A stretch of 29,322 bases of DNA from positions 1-29,322 of the forward strand of contig CAJUSG010000029.1 of assembly GCA_910589085.1 (NCBI GenBank), written 5' to 3'. Shown one piece after another: positions 19,593-26,781 of the stretch. The position numbers were made by a program, and so were the translations under genes. The notes beneath the pieces were generated by a model. The model had not been told where the DNA came from, did no database searches, and saw nothing but the letters and a program-made list of their open reading frames with translations. Within the stretch, counting starts at the first letter, position 1, and each line of letters starts with the position of its first letter. This DNA is from an uncultured Oscillospiraceae bacterium. GTDB lineage: Bacteria > Bacillota > Clostridia > Oscillospirales > Oscillospiraceae.

Positions 19593-21230
19593 ATGTCTCC
19601 ACGCAAGAAACTGGCGGATCAGCAGGGCGGATATTCCGGCACCGCCGTCATTTACGCCCGGTACAGCTCCCACAACCAGCGAGAGGCCAGCATTGAGCAG
19701 CAGGTCGCAGAGTGTCAGAAATTCGCAGACGCAAACAATCTCCACATTGCGGAAGTGTATGCGGATAAGGCTATCTCTGGCAAGACAGATCGACGCCCTA
19801 ACTTCCAGCGTATGATGCGGGATGCCGGGAAAGGCAAGTTCCAATATGTTGTGGCCTGGAAGTCGAATCGCATGGGCCGGAATATGTTGGATGCTATGAT
19901 GAACGACTCCCGGCTCCGGGATATGGGTGTTCGTTGCCTATATACCGAGGAGGATTTCGACGACACCGCCGCCGGCCGTTTCGCGCTCCGAAACATGATG
20001 AACGTCAACCAGTTTTACAGTGAGAACATGGCTGAGGACATCATGCGCGGGATGATGGACAACGCCCGGAAGTGTATGGTCAACAACGGGGGTCTGCCCT
20101 TGGGCTACAAAAAGGGTGAGGACGGCCGCTATGCTATTGACGAGGCGGGAGCTGCCATCGTCCGGGAAATATATGAGCGGTTCTATGCGGGGGAGGCATT
20201 CATCGACATAGCAAACGATTTGAACGCCCGGGGCCTCAAAACCAGCCGGGGGAACCGCTGGAACAAGGGGAGCTTTCACAGGCTGCTCACCAACGAGCGG
20301 TACATAGGCGTGTATGAATTTGGAGGGGTGCGCATCGAGGGCGGGGTGCCGCCCATCATCAGAAAGGAGTTGTTCTATGCGGTGCAGGAGAAACTAAAGA
20401 CCAAAAAGAACGCCCAGGGCCGACACCGGGAGAACGGCGACTATCTGCTGACTGGCAAGCTGTTTTGTGGGCATTGCGGCTCTCCTATGGTCGGCATATC
20501 TGGCACCAGCAAGACCAAGGACAAGCACTATTACTACATCTGCCAGAAGAAACGTCTGGAAAAGAACTGCAAGAAGAAAACAGTCCGCCGGGACTGGATC
20601 GAGCAGAAGATAGCCGAGATCACCAAGGAATATCTCATGCGGGACGAGGTTATCCAATGGCTGGTGGACGGCTACGATAATTTCCTGAAGCTCCACCGCA
20701 AGGACTCCATGCTGCTGGCGGCGGAGGAGGAGATGGAGGGGGTCAAAAAGGCCATTAAGAATGTGATGGCCGCTATCGAGCAGGGCATCATCACCCCCAC
20801 CACCAAGGATCGGTTGATGGAGCTGGAGGATGACCGGCGGCGCCTGGAGGCAACAATAGCGGTCGAGCGGGCCGCGCTGGTGGACATTCCAAAGGACAAA
20901 ATACAGTTCTGGCTTGAATCGTTCCGGGCCGGGGACGTAACGGACAAGAAGTATCAGGCAAAATTGATAGATTCCTTTGTCCAAGCCATCTATCTGTATG
21001 ACGGCGAAATGCGGGCCGCTTTCAACTACTGTGGCAAGAAAAACAGCGTGACGGTCAGCCTGGATGAAGTCGATGGGCTTGGCGGCGACGCCTCGGCGGA
21101 GAGTTCGTATAAAATCCCCTCGCCTCCACCAACTTGCATTGACAAAAAAGATGCAGGCAAAAATCCCGCACTTCGGTGCGGGATTTTTGCGACTAAAAGC
21201 AGAAAACAGCGAAAGTTCAGAACAATATGA
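19593..21230 (+). CDS. Large serine recombinase (prophage integrase)
   Basis: The 545-residue enzyme integrates and excises the phage by serine-mediated strand exchange. The catalytic domain holds YARYSSHNQREASIEQQ (21-37; Ser25 is the likely nucleophile) and SNRMGRN (91-97). A recombinase domain (about 160-260) follows, then a zinc ribbon with CGHCG (near 291) and C...NC near 320-330, and a coiled coil near 360-430. The start has GGGAGG seven bases upstream. The C-terminal 40 residues run over a tmRNA/tRNA-like 3' end and a terminator hairpin, suggesting that the native protein ends at the attachment site and this frame is a fusion to flanking DNA. Confidence 0.93.
   Translation: MSPRKKLADQQGGYSGTAVIYARYSSHNQREASIEQQVAECQKFADANNLHIAEVYADKAISGKTDRRPNFQRMMRDAGKGKFQYVVAWKSNRMGRNMLDAMMNDSRLRDMGVRCLYTEEDFDDTAAGRFALRNMMNVNQFYSENMAEDIMRGMMDNARKCMVNNGGLPLGYKKGEDGRYAIDEAGAAIVREIYERFYAGEAFIDIANDLNARGLKTSRGNRWNKGSFHRLLTNERYIGVYEFGGVRIEGGVPPIIRKELFYAVQEKLKTKKNAQGRHRENGDYLLTGKLFCGHCGSPMVGISGTSKTKDKHYYYICQKKRLEKNCKKKTVRRDWIEQKIAEITKEYLMRDEVIQWLVDGYDNFLKLHRKDSMLLAAEEEMEGVKKAIKNVMAAIEQGIITPTTKDRLMELEDDRRRLEATIAVERAALVDIPKDKIQFWLESFRAGDVTDKKYQAKLIDSFVQAIYLYDGEMRAAFNYCGKKNSVTVSLDEVDGLGGDASAESSYKIPSPPPTCIDKKDAGKNPALRCGIFATKSRKQRKFRTI
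21107..21131. other. Candidate attachment-site remnant (tmRNA/tRNA 3' end)
   Basis: The sequence ends in CCCCTCGCCTCCACCA (21116-21131), resembling the 3' acceptor end of a transfer-messenger RNA (ssrA) or tRNA gene with its CCA. A terminator hairpin follows at 21159-21188, as expected behind an ssrA gene. It lies within the last codons of the serine recombinase. Phages that use such sites leave a displaced 3' fragment at one end of the prophage. No full tmRNA is visible here, so this is a probable core, not a gene. Confidence 0.45.
21159..21188 (+). terminator. Strong intrinsic terminator
   Basis: A perfect 13-base stem (AAAAATCCCGCAC/GTGCGGGATTTTT) with a TTCG loop and a T-run is present at 21159-21188. 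It lies inside the recombinase reading frame, so either the frame's end is not needed or the terminator belongs to the displaced host gene. Confidence 0.75.
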
Positions 21231-21347
21231 AGTCATTTACAAAATAAGGATGCGTAAAATAAAAATAACGCGCCGGAGATGCAAATCCGCCGGATTTGGG
21301 AGGTTTTGGGAATACGCATGACTCGAACTCCCCAGCGTTCAAAAAGC

Positions 21348-21403
21348 AAAAAGGCCGTCCGCAGCCTGCCAGTTTTCAAGGCAGACCTGTGGGCGGCCTT
21401 TTT
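21348..21403. terminator. Two-stage hairpin, likely intrinsic terminator
   Basis: The outer stem (21348-21364 with 21387-21403) pairs 15 of 17 bases plus wobbles and ends in five T. The inner stem pairs CTGCC with GGCAG. A-run on one side and T-run on the other make it work in either direction. It could separate the prophage end from its neighbour. Confidence 0.6.
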
Positions 21404-21520
21404 CATTTCCAGACTGTTCACATTGGTAGTTATGCTTGCTTTGTCTATGATCTATTGGTGGTATTGGTAATAGCTTTCGCCATGCCTTTCGGGTATACTT
21501 GCGTTGCAATCAGACGAAAG

Positions 21521-21554
21521 TCTGCAAATAAAAAGTCAAGAGTAAATTTGCAGA
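21521..21554. repeat. Perfect 9-bp inverted repeat, 16-base spacer
   Basis: TCTGCAAAT (21521-21529) and ATTTGCAGA (21546-21554) form a perfect inverted repeat. A regulatory or recombination site is possible. Function is unknown. Confidence 0.4.
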
Positions 21555-21584
21555 AAGGTGAAAAAGAATGAGGTGATCGAAAAG

Positions 21585-21620
21585 GGCACAAAAACAAGGC
21601 CAGCACCGAAGCGCCGGCCT
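21585..21620 (-). terminator. Minus-strand terminator downstream of the IS110 gene
   Basis: On the minus strand, an AGGCCGGCGC/GTGCTGGCCT stem with TTCG loop is followed by TTGTTTTTG. The two mismatches seen on the plus strand become G-U pairs on the minus transcript, which shows the hairpin is built for this strand. It ends transcription of the transposase gene (stop at 21643). Confidence 0.65.
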
Positions 21621-21642
21621 GTCAAGGCGTATCCGGCAATGC

Positions 21643-22881
21643 TCAGGTATGTCCTTCAGGATCAGGCACAGGATTCCCTTTCAGGGAGGCCAGATGCTCC
21701 TTCACCCTGCCGTAGTAGATACGCAGGAACTTGTTGGCACCCGCCGTCATGTAAACCAGGTAAGGTTTGCCCTCAGCGCGTTTTTTGTCCATGAACAGGT
21801 ACACAGGATCATCCTGGGGTTTGGTCTGGATGAGACAGTCCATCACCAGGAACAGGGCTTTACGCAGCTCAGGTGAGCCGCTCTTGGAGATACGCACGCT
21901 CTTAGCCTCGTGGGTGCCGGACTGGTTGGCACCGGGATCGACGCCGGCGAAGGATGTAATGGCACTGCGGTGGGCAAACCGGGCCACGTCCCCGATCTCC
22001 GCCATGAGCTGGGGGCCGAGGGTGTCGCCCACGCCGCGCATGGCCATCACCACAGGGAACTCGGGAAGCAAGGAAGCCAGCTTCAGCATCTCAGCCTTGA
22101 GCCGCTCCAACGTGGCGGAGACCGCGTTAAGAGCGTCGATGGCCTGCCGCACCAGCAGCTTGGTCATGGCATCCTTGGGCAGCATGGCAATCAGGTCTTG
22201 GGCGTGCTCGTAGATTTCCTCAGCCCTGCCCGCCCTGGCCTGATACCTGTGCTGTTTGCACCACTTGGCGTACCGCTGCACGAAGGCGGTTCGGCTCATG
22301 CCCCGCACGCAGTCAACGTGCCAGAAGGAGGCGGCGAAATCCACCCATTTCTGTGTCCCGTCCTCCCGCACGGGGCTGTCAAACAGGGCGTTTACGCCGG
22401 GATAGGTCTGGTCTAAGAGGGCGATGAGGTTGTTTTTCATCATCGTCTTGGTTTTGGTGTACAGGCCGCACTGCCGGTTCAGCATTTTCAGTTGATAACG
22501 GATCGTGTCCATGGGTGTATGTTGCCGCAATTCAGCCCATCTGTCAAGGGCGTATCCTGCAATTTTCCTGGCGTCGGCCTTATCGGTCTTCACATGGCGC
22601 AGGCTGGTCCCACCGCCATAGTCCTTGATGAGTTTTGGGTTCACCGCGCTGACATAAAGCCCTGCGTCATGGAGGTACTGGGCGATCTGCTCGTAGTACC
22701 GTCCGGTGTGCTCCAACACCACCCGCGTCTCACCGTCCAGGCTTTTCAAGTAGTCTGCCAGCTGCTTGAGTTCACTGCCGGTGTGGCGCACTTCAAAGGG
22801 CTTTGCCACGGTCTCGTTGAAGGGGCGGCGTACCGCCACCATGCTCTTGCCCTTGGAAACATCGATCCCTACCGCGTTCAT
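21643..22881 (-). CDS. IS110-family transposase
   Basis: The 412-residue enzyme is a DEDD-type recombinase guided, in known relatives, by a bridge RNA. The N-terminal RuvC-like domain shows GIDVSKGKS (Asp7), LEHTGRYYE (Glu57) and KTDKADARK (Asp100/Asp103). The C-terminal Tnp20 domain shows the GVGDTLGPQLMAEIGD helix, AGVDPGANQSGT and the SKSGSPELRKALF segment with the catalytic serine. All key residues are present, so the enzyme should be active. The ATG at 22881 has GGGAG upstream. A longer frame to 22998 would cover the leader and is rejected. Confidence 0.93.
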   Translation of the reverse strand: MNAVGIDVSKGKSMVAVRRPFNETVAKPFEVRHTGSELKQLADYLKSLDGETRVVLEHTGRYYEQIAQYLHDAGLYVSAVNPKLIKDYGGGTSLRHVKTDKADARKIAGYALDRWAELRQHTPMDTIRYQLKMLNRQCGLYTKTKTMMKNNLIALLDQTYPGVNALFDSPVREDGTQKWVDFAASFWHVDCVRGMSRTAFVQRYAKWCKQHRYQARAGRAEEIYEHAQDLIAMLPKDAMTKLLVRQAIDALNAVSATLERLKAEMLKLASLLPEFPVVMAMRGVGDTLGPQLMAEIGDVARFAHRSAITSFAGVDPGANQSGTHEAKSVRISKSGSPELRKALFLVMDCLIQTKPQDDPVYLFMDKKRAEGKPYLVYMTAGANKFLRIYYGRVKEHLASLKGNPVPDPEGHT

Positions 22882-23060
22882 TGCGAAACACTCCCATCTG
22901 TAGATTGATTGGCGTCCAGCCCTTCCATCATTGCCGATTCTATCTATTTGATGACACGGGCGCGCCGGGCCAAGACGGCGAGACGGCTCTACCTGCATAA
23001 ATCGAACGCTGCGAATGAGAGGCTGGCTGACGGACTTTCGTCCGGACGTGTTGGTCCTTG
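22882..23060 (-). ncRNA. Possible IS110 bridge RNA
   Basis: The leader before the transposase gene is free of genes and rich in hairpins on the minus strand. CGGAC-GAAA-GTCCG (23044-23031) has a perfect 5-base stem and GNRA loop, and a GAGACGGCGAGACGGCTC stretch lies further in. In IS110 elements the bridge RNA that pairs with both donor and target DNA is made from this leader. I infer the RNA by position and family knowledge. Its ends and loops are not proven. Confidence 0.35.
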
Positions 23061-23122
23061 GAGATAAATGTCAGGCCAATGCTCTCCCATTCTAACAGCT
23101 TTGGCAACAATGCGGAAAAAGA

Positions 23123-23146
23123 CACGGCTGGCTGCCGTGCCTTCTA
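23123..23146 (-). terminator. Hairpin, terminator-like on the minus strand
   Basis: CACGGC (23123-23128) pairs with GCCGTG (23134-23139) around a 5-base loop. On the minus strand it is followed by TCTTTTT. It lies 39 bases before the plus-strand gene at 23178 and could block antisense transcription or act in that gene's leader. Confidence 0.4.
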
Positions 23147-23177
23147 CCGTAAATCTATTGTAATAGGAGATACCACC

Positions 23178-23603
23178 ATGCCAGCCACCAAGAATCTCTG
23201 CGCTCAGATTCCCACTGACCTGCACCAGCGCGTCTGCGAGGCCAGAGAGCAGTCCGGCCTGACCACCGCGCAGTACATCACCAATCTGCTCATCGAATAC
23301 TACGAAATGAAGAAAAATGGAGGTAACCAAGTCATGGCGAACAACAACAGCACCCGAACGATGGCCTTCCAAATTGGAGAGGACCTTTTCCAGCGGATCA
23401 AGGCGCACCTGGAGCGCGAGACTGCCCGCACGGGCCGCAAGCTCACCCAGCGGGAGTTCGTGCTGGGGCTGATCGAGGAAGCGCTGAACGAGGCCGAGCG
23501 TCAGGCCAGTGTCAGCCCCTGTGAGGCCCCGCAGGACGGCAGCGACCCCCAGCCCCAGGAGGAACCGAACCCCGCCCCGTTGGGCGAGGAAAAGGCCGGG
23601 TAA
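23178..23603 (+). CDS. Conjugative-element protein with tandem RHH-like regions
   Basis: This 141-residue protein has two similar DNA-binding-like segments. The first is CAQIPTDLHQRVCEAREQSG followed by a helix ending in LLIEYYEM. The second is MAFQIGEDLFQRIKAHLERE followed by a REFVLGLIEEAL helix. Each fits one ribbon-helix-helix unit, so a single chain may act as a dimer. A Pro/Glu-rich tail (about 110-141) follows. Such proteins help relaxase nicking or regulate transfer genes. ATG at 23178 has AGGAG eight bases upstream. Further upstream frames lack this. Confidence 0.68.
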   Translation: MPATKNLCAQIPTDLHQRVCEAREQSGLTTAQYITNLLIEYYEMKKNGGNQVMANNNSTRTMAFQIGEDLFQRIKAHLERETARTGRKLTQREFVLGLIEEALNEAERQASVSPCEAPQDGSDPQPQEEPNPAPLGEEKAG

Positions 23604-23643
23604 GGCCACCAGCCAGCACACCACAACAATCAACGGCAGATGA

Positions 23644-23691
23644 GAACCCCCCAGAGCATCCCCAATGTGGGATGCTCTGGGGGGTTCTTTT
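23644..23691 (+). terminator. Perfect 19-bp hairpin terminator
   Basis: GAACCCCCC... (23644-23662) pairs completely with 23669-23687 around a 6-base loop, followed by a T-rich tail. Such a strong hairpin between two plus-strand genes of the same module suggests partial termination or an attenuator ahead of the Toprim gene. Confidence 0.82.
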
Positions 23692-23716
23692 CATTTCGCC
23701 AAAGGAGGTGATCACT

Positions 23717-24787
23717 ACGAGACAAAGCGCAGCCCCAGCCTTCCGCTTCACGGACGAGGAGATGGAGACTGCCAAAGGGACAGACCTGCCGGACCTGCTG
23801 GAACACTTGGGCTACAGCGTCCGGCGGCTGGGCAGCCGCTACCACACCACCAGGGAGATGGACAGTCTTCGCATCAAAGACCGCCGGACCTGGAAGCGCT
23901 ACTCCAACGGCACCGGCGGGGACGCCATCACCTTCCTGCAGGAGTTCTGCGGGAAGGGATTCCGGGATGCCGTGACCTACCTGCTGGAGTTCAACGGACA
24001 CCGCGCCGCGTCGGGGCGCAGTCCGTTCGACTCCGTTTCCGCCTGCGGCGAAAACTCCGCTCACTCCCGTGCCCCTCCTTCTCCCATCGAACCCGCTTCG
24101 CTGGGCTTCGATGGGAACCCTAAAGCCCCCGCCCCTCGCCCCAGGCCAGCCCAGCCAGAGGAAAAGCCAGCTTTCACCCTGCCCATCCCCAACCAGGACC
24201 AGCGGCGGGTGTTTGCCTATCTTCAAAAGAGAGGCATCGCCCCCCAGGTGATCCGGGGTTTCATCAAGTCCGGCCTGCTGTACGAGGACAGCCTGCATCA
24301 CAACTGTGTGTTTGTGGGCCGGGACGGCGCTGGCAAGCCGGTATTCGCCAGCAAGCGCGGCACCTATGACCTGGGCGGTTCCAGCTTCAAGCGGGATGCC
24401 CTCGGCAGCGACAAGAGCGTGGCCTTCCGGCTCCCTTGCGACCCCGCCCTGGATTGGGTGGCGGTGTTCGAGGCCCCCATCGACCTGATGAGCTTCTGCA
24501 CCCTGCACCGGGCGGTCACCAGCAACGCCGTGGCCCTGTGCGGACTGTACCAAGGGCCGCTGGACACCTACCTGCGGGAGAACCCGCATCTGAAACAAAT
24601 TGTTCTGTGCCTGGACGCGGACGGGCCGGGACAGGAGGCCACAGAGAAATTCCGGGAGGAGTACGCCCAGAAGGGCTACACCGTATCCACCAGGACGCCC
24701 GCCCACGGGAAGGACTGGAACGAGTACCTGCAGCAGCGCGGCCGGACCAGGGAAAGGGGGGATCAGCGGCAGGCCGCAGCCAGATAA
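23717..24787 (+). CDS. DUF3991/Toprim-domain protein (conjugative element)
   Basis: The 356-residue protein resembles primase-like Toprim proteins of conjugative elements. An N-terminal zinc-free CHC2-like fold (TWKRYSNGTGGDAITFLQEF) is followed by a Pro-rich linker and a DUF3991-like part (RGIAPQVIRGFIKSGLLYED). The Toprim core has the acidic residues of FEAPIDLMS and of CLDADGPGQ. It may prime or process transferred DNA. No ATG, GTG or TTG lies at the right distance from a nearly perfect AAAGGAGGTGATC site (23701-23713). The best-placed codon is ACG at 23717. An ATG at 23762 and GTG at 23708 are alternatives. Its upstream reading frame starts inside the terminator and is rejected. Confidence 0.75.
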   Translation, partial: TRQSAAPAFRFTDEEMETAKGTDLPDLLEHLGYSVRRLGSRYHTTREMDSLRIKDRRTWKRYSNGTGGDAITFLQEFCGKGFRDAVTYLLEFNGHRAASGRSPFDSVSACGENSAHSRAPPSPIEPASLGFDGNPKAPAPRPRPAQPEEKPAFTLPIPNQDQRRVFAYLQKRGIAPQVIRGFIKSGLLYEDSLHHNCVFVGRDGAGKPVFASKRGTYDLGGSSFKRDALGSDKSVAFRLPCDPALDWVAVFEAPIDLMSFCTLHRAVTSNAVALCGLYQGPLDTYLRENPHLKQIVLCLDADGPGQEATEKFREEYAQKGYTVSTRTPAHGKDWNEYLQQRGRTRERGDQRQAAAR

Positions 24788-24835
24788 CATCATCATCCAG
24801 GCTTAAAATAAACGAAAAAATGGAGGAATTATCCC

Positions 24836-25807
24836 ATGAAACGCATTTTCACCACCCTTTGCGTCCTCGTTTTCATTGTCATGGCCGGGAGCGCCACCGC
24901 CCTGGCCGCAGATGCTTCCAATACGGGCCAGAGCGCCAGCTACTACCCCATATCGGTGGAGGAGTACACATACGGCGACTTTGACGAGCTGCGGATCAAC
25001 AAGGTCTACCAGCTGTCCCTGGCGGACGATCCCAGCCTCATTCCTACGGAGGACTTCGTGAGGAATGGCCGGAGGTATTACCTGCTGGACATGACCCGGA
25101 AGGACGAGGTGGGCGTGGACATCCAGACCCATACCGAAACCGTTACCCAGGCCAGCGATACCAACAATCTGGAAACCATCCTCCAGCGGCTGGACGCTGA
25201 GATGGAGGTGACCACCGAGGACGGCTACGTTGGAATCCTGCGGCTGGACCACACCAGCGTCCAGGTGACAACAGACGGCTACGCCACCAAGACCAGCACC
25301 CTCTCCGCCAGCCGCAGCTATCCCAATCTGTCCGAGGCGGATATCTCCCTCATTCCAAAAAGCATCGAGGATAAGGGCAAGACCCTGACCCTGGGGGATG
25401 TGAAGTGGAGCGAGTCCATGGACGTGGACGGCGAGGGGAACCCCGTCACCCGCCACACCGCCACCGCCAGCTATACCGGCACCACCTCCAGCCGCTACGC
25501 CACCGGCTATACCGTCAGCGCCAACTACACCGGGGAGGTGTCCAAGGCCAACTGTGCTGTGGTCACTTACACCGCAATCTTCGGCAGCGAAAAAGCCCCG
25601 GAGGAGTCCAAGGCCCCTGGCGGCGATGACACGCATGACCCTGCCCCCGGCCAGACGGAGGCCCCTGGCAGCACCGAGGCCCCGGACACCACCAAGGAGC
25701 CTGTGGATCTGTCCGGCCTCAAGCGCCCCGTGATGATCGGCGTTGTGGTGCTGGCCCTTGGCGCTGGCGGTGTGTTCGCATTCAAAAAATACCGTGAAAG
25801 GAGATGA
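24836..25807 (+). CDS. Secreted, membrane-anchored conjugative-element protein
   Basis: The 323-residue protein has a signal peptide (about 1-25, ending ATALAADA), a large beta-rich extracellular domain, a Pro/Thr/Glu-rich stalk (about 255-290) and one C-terminal membrane helix (about 299-317) followed by KKYRERR. It is exported and held in the membrane by this helix. No LPXTG-like sorting signal is seen. It has a clear GGAGG before the ATG and is followed, four bases on, by the sortase gene. It may be an envelope part of the transfer machinery or adhesin display. Its family name is not known to me. Confidence 0.75.
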   Translation: MKRIFTTLCVLVFIVMAGSATALAADASNTGQSASYYPISVEEYTYGDFDELRINKVYQLSLADDPSLIPTEDFVRNGRRYYLLDMTRKDEVGVDIQTHTETVTQASDTNNLETILQRLDAEMEVTTEDGYVGILRLDHTSVQVTTDGYATKTSTLSASRSYPNLSEADISLIPKSIEDKGKTLTLGDVKWSESMDVDGEGNPVTRHTATASYTGTTSSRYATGYTVSANYTGEVSKANCAVVTYTAIFGSEKAPEESKAPGGDDTHDPAPGQTEAPGSTEAPDTTKEPVDLSGLKRPVMIGVVVLALGAGGVFAFKKYRERR

Positions 25808-25811
25808 CCCA

Positions 25812-26666
25812 TTGAAACTGCGAAGTTTTCTGCTGGCCATGATGCTGTGCGCCCTCTGCGTCACGCAGGCCAGCGCCCTGGAGTATGACTTTGACGCGCC
25901 GGAGGATTACCTGTTCGGCCAGCCCACCTCAGACGATACCATCTACGAGTGGGAGAACCCCAACGTGGACCGGAGCAAGAACACGGCCTTGGTCGCTCCC
26001 GGCTTCGGGACGCCCACCAGCTACCTCCCCGGCAGCGGCGAGTACCTCACCCCCAACCTCGTCCCCGGCGCTCTTAGCGGCGGGCTGGTCAATCAAGTGG
26101 ACAGCGCCGGAGCCAACACCACCGGCGACGCGGCTGGCAGCTCCATCATCGCCGGGGAGTACCCCTCGGTGGACACCAGTGGCAATTTCACCGTGACCCA
26201 GATCCCCGGCGGTAGCACCACCGACATCGCCCAGGGCAGCGCCACGGGCGGCTACACTGAGGTGACAAGCGACCTCTACTACGCCAACGGCAGCCTGGGA
26301 ACGCTGAAGATTCCCGCCATCAACCTGACCGTCAAGGTCTACCAGGGGACGGACAGCGCCGCGCTGAAGAAGGGCGCTGGCCACTTCACCAACACCAGCA
26401 TCTGGGATGGCAATGTGTGTTTCGCGGGCCACAACCGGGGGGTGAACAACCACTTCGGGAAGATCCACACCCTGGAGGCGGGCGATACCATCTCCCTGAC
26501 CACGGCGCTGGGGACCCGCACCTATGCTGTCACTAGCGTGGAGAAGGTCAGCGTCAACGATTCCAGCGGAACGGCAGCTACCACCGACAACCGGGTGACG
26601 CTCTATACCTGCGTGATGAACCAGCCGGAGTACCGCTGGAAGGTCACCGCCATCCAGCAGGCATAA
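25812..26666 (+). CDS. Sortase (class D-like), secreted
   Basis: This 284-residue transpeptidase links surface proteins to the wall or to each other. It has a signal peptide (about 1-21), a Ser/Gly/Thr-rich spacer and a C-terminal sortase fold. Catalytic residues are visible: His in FAGHNRG (near 201), Cys in VTLYTCVM (near 266) and Arg in EYRWKV (near 275). The class D label is from general layout and is uncertain. The start is TTG at 25812 after AAAGGAG. It is probably the enzyme for the pilin-like protein that follows. Confidence 0.85.
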   Translation: MKLRSFLLAMMLCALCVTQASALEYDFDAPEDYLFGQPTSDDTIYEWENPNVDRSKNTALVAPGFGTPTSYLPGSGEYLTPNLVPGALSGGLVNQVDSAGANTTGDAAGSSIIAGEYPSVDTSGNFTVTQIPGGSTTDIAQGSATGGYTEVTSDLYYANGSLGTLKIPAINLTVKVYQGTDSAALKKGAGHFTNTSIWDGNVCFAGHNRGVNNHFGKIHTLEAGDTISLTTALGTRTYAVTSVEKVSVNDSSGTAATTDNRVTLYTCVMNQPEYRWKVTAIQQA

Positions 26667-26704
26667 CGCTGTCTTTCAATTCTCCGCGCTGTTCGTGAAT
26701 CATG

Positions 26705-26759
26705 TTCGACTTTCCCCGCCTTCTGTGGTATGGTTCGGTTTGCAAAAAAACAACCATAC
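26705..26759 (+). promoter_or_regulatory. Candidate promoter and 8-bp inverted repeat
   Basis: TTCGAC (26705-26710) and TATGGT (26729-26734) are 18 bases apart. GTATGGTT (26728-26735) and AACCATAC (26752-26759) form a perfect inverted repeat with a 16-base spacer, overlapping the -10. It may be a regulator site in front of the transglutaminase-like gene (start 26782). Confidence 0.45.
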
Positions 26760-26781
26760 TATGAAAACGGAGGAATCGAGC

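Larger units (their letters stand above)
21231..21596. other. Noncoding stretch between prophage and IS110
   Basis: About 365 bases hold no convincing gene. They contain a small AAATCC/GGATTT hairpin (21283-21297), a two-stage terminator-like hairpin (21348-21403) and a 9-base inverted repeat with a 16-base spacer (21521-21554). Short open frames of 60-90 codons cross these hairpins and have no good starts. The segment may be host or conjugative-element DNA left of the IS110 insertion. Confidence 0.6.
21597..23060 (-). mobile_element. IS110-family insertion sequence (ends approximate)
   Basis: The region holds an IS110-type transposase gene, a short 3' tail with a terminator, and a long (about 180 base) noncoding leader upstream. 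IS110 elements lack terminal inverted repeats and insert with a short core, so I cannot set the ends from sequence alone. These coordinates are rough. It separates the prophage end from the conjugative-element genes. Confidence 0.5.

Noticed and set aside
21305..21340. tRNA T-arm-like sequence (GAGTTCGAGTC on the minus strand)
   Set aside because: The bases on both sides do not pair as a T-stem and no other tRNA arms follow, so I do not call a tRNA.
21296..21571. 91-codon plus-strand frame with a hydrophobic middle
   Set aside because: It runs across a strong terminator hairpin, has no ribosome site and no family likeness.
23630..25864. Long minus-strand frames opposite the Toprim and membrane-protein genes
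   Set aside because: They lack starts with ribosome sites and known motifs; the plus-strand proteins have Toprim residues and signal peptides.
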